Assembly (NCBI GenBank): GCA_963845265.1
Contig: CAWJRN010000003.1
Span: 62,001 to 126,000 of the forward strand
DNA length: 64,000 nucleotides
Source of the DNA: DYRB01 sp963845265
GTDB lineage: Bacteria; Pseudomonadota; Gammaproteobacteria; Chromatiales; Chromatiaceae
Reading direction: 5' to 3'
In this document: in pieces, positions 61,841-64,000 of the stretch
Position numbering within the stretch: position 1 is the stretch's first letter
How the letters are laid out: each line of letters starts with the position of its first letter
The notes under the pieces: model-generated
Seen by the model: the letters and a program-made list of their open reading frames with translations, nothing else
The model's database searches: none
Told to the model about the DNA's origin: nothing
Made by a program: the position numbers and the translations under genes

Positions 61841-61878
61841 CGCCGGCCTTTGCCCCAACCAGAGCAGGCTCTGATCTG

Positions 61879-62706
61879 ATGGATATCACGCTGTTGTTGC
61901 AGGCTGCCATTCTAGGCATCGTCGAGGGTCTGACCGAGTTTCTCCCCGTATCGAGTACGGGTCACTTGATCATCACGGCAGATTTGCTGGGGTTCAGCGG
62001 CGAGCGGGCCAAGGTTTTCATGATCGCCATCCAGTTGGCGGCGATCCTGGCGGTGGTCTGGGAGTATCGGATCAAGTTCACCCAGGTTCTGCTCGGGCTT
62101 CCGTCGGACCGGGGGGCAAGGCGGTTCGCCCTGAACATCCTGGTGGCCTTTCTGCCCTCGGTCGTCCTAGGGCTGATCTTTGCCGGAATGATCAAGGAAT
62201 ACCTGTTCAACCCCGTGACCGTGGCAACCGCCTTTATCGTTGGCGGTCTGTTGATCCTCTGGGCCGAGCGGCGGGACCACAAGGTCAGGGTCTTCAGCGT
62301 GGACGACATGGGCTGGAAGGACGCCTTGAAGGTTGGTTTCGCGCAGACACTGGCCATGATCCCTGGTACTTCTCGATCCGGCGCGACCATCATTGGTGGG
62401 CTCTTCTTTGGGTTGGAGCGACGCACCGCCACCGAGTTTTCGTTCTTCCTGGCGGTGCCGACCATGTTTGCGGCGACCATTTACGATGTCTACAAGCACC
62501 TCGACCTGTTGACCCTGGATGATCTTCCGCTGTTCCTGGTGGGGGGGGTGACATCCTTCGTGGCAGCCTTTCTCGCGGTGCGGGGGCTGTTGAGGTACAT
62601 CAGCCGTCACGACTTTACGGTCTTCGCGTGGTATCGGATTGCGTTCGGCATTATCGTCCTGGCCACCTTCTACTCCGGTCTGGTGACCTGGTCGGAGCCA
62701 ATCTGA
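61879..62706 (+). CDS. uppP: undecaprenyl-diphosphatase
   Basis: 275 aa, eight helices. BacA motifs: GIVEGLTEFLPVSSTGHLII (residues about 14-33, catalytic Glu/Ser region) and IPGTSRSGATIIGGL (about 161, catalytic Arg). Recycles the lipid carrier of cell-wall synthesis on the periplasmic side and confers bacitracin tolerance. Confidence 0.96.
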   Translation: MDITLLLQAAILGIVEGLTEFLPVSSTGHLIITADLLGFSGERAKVFMIAIQLAAILAVVWEYRIKFTQVLLGLPSDRGARRFALNILVAFLPSVVLGLIFAGMIKEYLFNPVTVATAFIVGGLLILWAERRDHKVRVFSVDDMGWKDALKVGFAQTLAMIPGTSRSGATIIGGLFFGLERRTATEFSFFLAVPTMFAATIYDVYKHLDLLTLDDLPLFLVGGVTSFVAAFLAVRGLLRYISRHDFTVFAWYRIAFGIIVLATFYSGLVTWSEPI

Positions 62707-62711
62707 CCCTC

Positions 62712-63188
62712 TCAGCGTTGTTTGAAGATGCGCTGCTTCTCGCGCTGCCAGTCTTTGTCCTTCTCGTCGGCCCGCTTGTCGTGAAGCTTCTTGCCCTTGG
62801 CCAGGCCGATCTCGAGCTTGGCCCTGCCGTGCTTCCAGTACATGGCGGTTGGGACCAGTGTGTACCCGGCTCGCTCGGTCAGTCCGACGAGCTTACTGAG
62901 CTGGTTGCGATGAAGCAGGAGTTTGCGGTTGCGTACGGGGTCTGGGGTGACATGGGTCGACGCTGTCGGTAGGGGCGAGATGTGAGCGCCGACGAGGAAC
63001 GCCTCCGCATGGAAGATCTTGACATAGCTCTCTTTGAGCTGGATGTGGCCGGCGCGCAGGCTCTTGACCTCCCAACCGGTCAGTACGAGCCCGGCCTCGT
63101 AGCGATCCTCGATATGGTAGTCGTGGCCCGCCTTCTTGTTGAGGGCAATGGTCGAGCCGCCGTCGGTCTTTTTCTTGGTCTTGGACAT
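62712..63188 (-). CDS. smpB: SsrA-binding protein SmpB
   Basis: 158 aa from ATG 63188 (MSKTKKKTDGGSTIALNKKA). SmpB features: HIEDRYEAGLVLTGWEVKSL, RNRKLLLHRNQL, and the basic C-terminal tail KGKKLHDKRADEKDKDWQRE. Binds tmRNA for rescue of stalled ribosomes. The frame is open to 63224, but that extension is not family-like. No ssrA gene is in the window. Confidence 0.95.
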   Translation of the reverse strand: MSKTKKKTDGGSTIALNKKAGHDYHIEDRYEAGLVLTGWEVKSLRAGHIQLKESYVKIFHAEAFLVGAHISPLPTASTHVTPDPVRNRKLLLHRNQLSKLVGLTERAGYTLVPTAMYWKHGRAKLEIGLAKGKKLHDKRADEKDKDWQREKQRIFKQR

Positions 63189-63302
63189 CCGGTTAGTGTA
63201 AAGGAAAGCATGGTTCGGGTTCATGCCCCGCGGGGACGTTTTCGATTTGCTTTCGGTTGGTTCAGCGGCTAACCTTGCGGGCTGTTTTTACGGAGGTCAT
63301 CG

Positions 63303-64000
63303 ATGCGTCAACCACTGGTAGCCGGAAACTGGAAGATGAACGGAAGCGCAGCGAGCGCTCAGATGCTGCTGGCCGGTATTAAGGACGGTATGGCAGGCAT
63401 CGCCAAGACCGAGGTCCTGGTTTGTCCGCCCTTTCCCTATCTGGCCCAGGCGGTCGCTGCACTTGCTGGCACGGCGGTCGCTGTGGGGGCGCAGAACGCC
63501 TGCACCGAGGCGAGTGGTGCCTATACCGGCGAGGTCGCCGCGCCCATGATCAAGGATCTTGGCTGCACCTATGTCATTCTCGGCCACTCGGAGCGCCGCC
63601 AGTATTACGGCGAGACTGACGAGGTCGTTGCTCAGAAGTATGCCCAGGTCCTGGCCGCAGGGCTGACACCGATCCTGTGTGTGGGCGAGACCCTTGCCGA
63701 GCGCGAGGCGGGCCAGACCGAGGCCGTCGTTGCGCGGCACCTCGACGGGGTCATGCAGACCGCTGGCGTAGAGGCCATCGCCCGGGGCGTCATTGCCTAC
63801 GAGCCTGTTTGGGCCATCGGTACCGGCATGACCGCGACCCCGCAGCAGGCCCAGGATGTTCACGCCTTCCTGCGCCAGCGCATCGCCGCTCAGAGTGCAG
63901 AGGTGGCCGCTGGGGTGCGCATCCTTTACGGCGGCAGTATGAAGCCGGACAACGCCCAGGAGCTGATGACCCAGGCCGACATCGACGGTGGTTTGATCGG
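63303..64000 (+). CDS. tpiA: triosephosphate isomerase (partial, cut by window edge)
   Basis: ATG 63303 with GGAGG 6 nt upstream; 232 codons are visible and the frame is still open at the edge. Interconverts glyceraldehyde 3-phosphate and dihydroxyacetone phosphate. Active-site residues: GNWKMNGS (Lys), VILGHSERRQYYGE (His) and AYEPVWAIGTG (Glu), plus the phosphate loop LYGGSMKPDNA near the edge. Divergent from smpB. Confidence 0.96.
   Translation, partial: MRQPLVAGNWKMNGSAASAQMLLAGIKDGMAGIAKTEVLVCPPFPYLAQAVAALAGTAVAVGAQNACTEASGAYTGEVAAPMIKDLGCTYVILGHSERRQYYGETDEVVAQKYAQVLAAGLTPILCVGETLAEREAGQTEAVVARHLDGVMQTAGVEAIARGVIAYEPVWAIGTGMTATPQQAQDVHAFLRQRIAAQSAEVAAGVRILYGGSMKPDNAQELMTQADIDGGLI

Noticed and set aside
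63188..63302. tmRNA (ssrA) next to smpB
   Set aside because: Only 114 nt separate smpB and tpiA, with no tRNA-like ends or tag-like frame.

Overview
The window reads as chromosome of a GC-rich gammaproteobacterium, most likely a purple sulfur bacterium (Chromatiaceae). The main evidence is the left edge: it opens inside the 3' end of a reverse-type dissimilatory sulfite reductase operon (dsrO end, dsrP, dsrN, dsrR, dsrS), an order known from Allochromatium vinosum. A rhodanese-type sulfurtransferase and a DsrC paralogue lacking the active cysteines lie further in. No rRNA, tRNA, CRISPR array or intact insertion sequence was found.

Layout. 0-4.3 kb: dsr operon end. 4.4-8.2 kb: a hypothetical protein, DUF2939 and DUF4126 proteins and the CCA-adding enzyme, with palindromic repeats between them. 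8.4-15.8 kb, minus strand: a decayed defence locus holding type I restriction-modification genes (hsdM, hsdS, hsdR, all broken), an intact MNT antitoxin (mntA) with a truncated HEPN toxin (hepT), and a Fic-protein tail next to a 91-bp repeat. 16-21 kb, minus: sulfurtransferase and a nickel-pincer (lactate racemase) operon larA-larC-larE-larB, then a toxin-antitoxin remnant. 21.5-25.5 kb: Na/Pi-type transporter with a Pho-box-like upstream element, and serS. 25.8-36.5 kb: FKBP-like/methyltransferase protein, mltD, a YafS-like methyltransferase, rnhA, dnaQ (order as in E. coli minus gloB), bolA, lipoproteins and a zinc-ribbon HExxH membrane protein. 36-42.9 kb: rspA-like gene, holC, pepA, lptG (no lptF), RDD protein, GlcD-type oxidase and a metallo-hydrolase. 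43-46 kb: a coiled-coil protein of unknown role and an orphan GspE/PilB ATPase. 46.5-58.4 kb: a complete aa3-type cytochrome c oxidase cluster with its assembly factors, interrupted on the minus strand by an unusual single-gene heme-copper oxidase subunit I homologue. 59-64 kb: H-NS-like protein, CBS protein with an ArsB/NhaD-type transporter, uppP, smpB and the start of tpiA.

Several otherwise good genes (dsrS, hsdR, hsdM, larA, larB, the FKBP-methyltransferase) carry exactly one frameshift. The same pattern in unrelated genes means either real decay or base-calling indels, and only re-sequencing or comparison with a relative separates these. hsdS carries many indels and is decayed in either case.

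The most unusual items are the orphan oxidase subunit I homologue (54.4-55.8 kb), the cysteine-poor DsrC paralogue (36.1 kb), and three palindromic repeat families whose arms are each built from three roughly 10-bp units.
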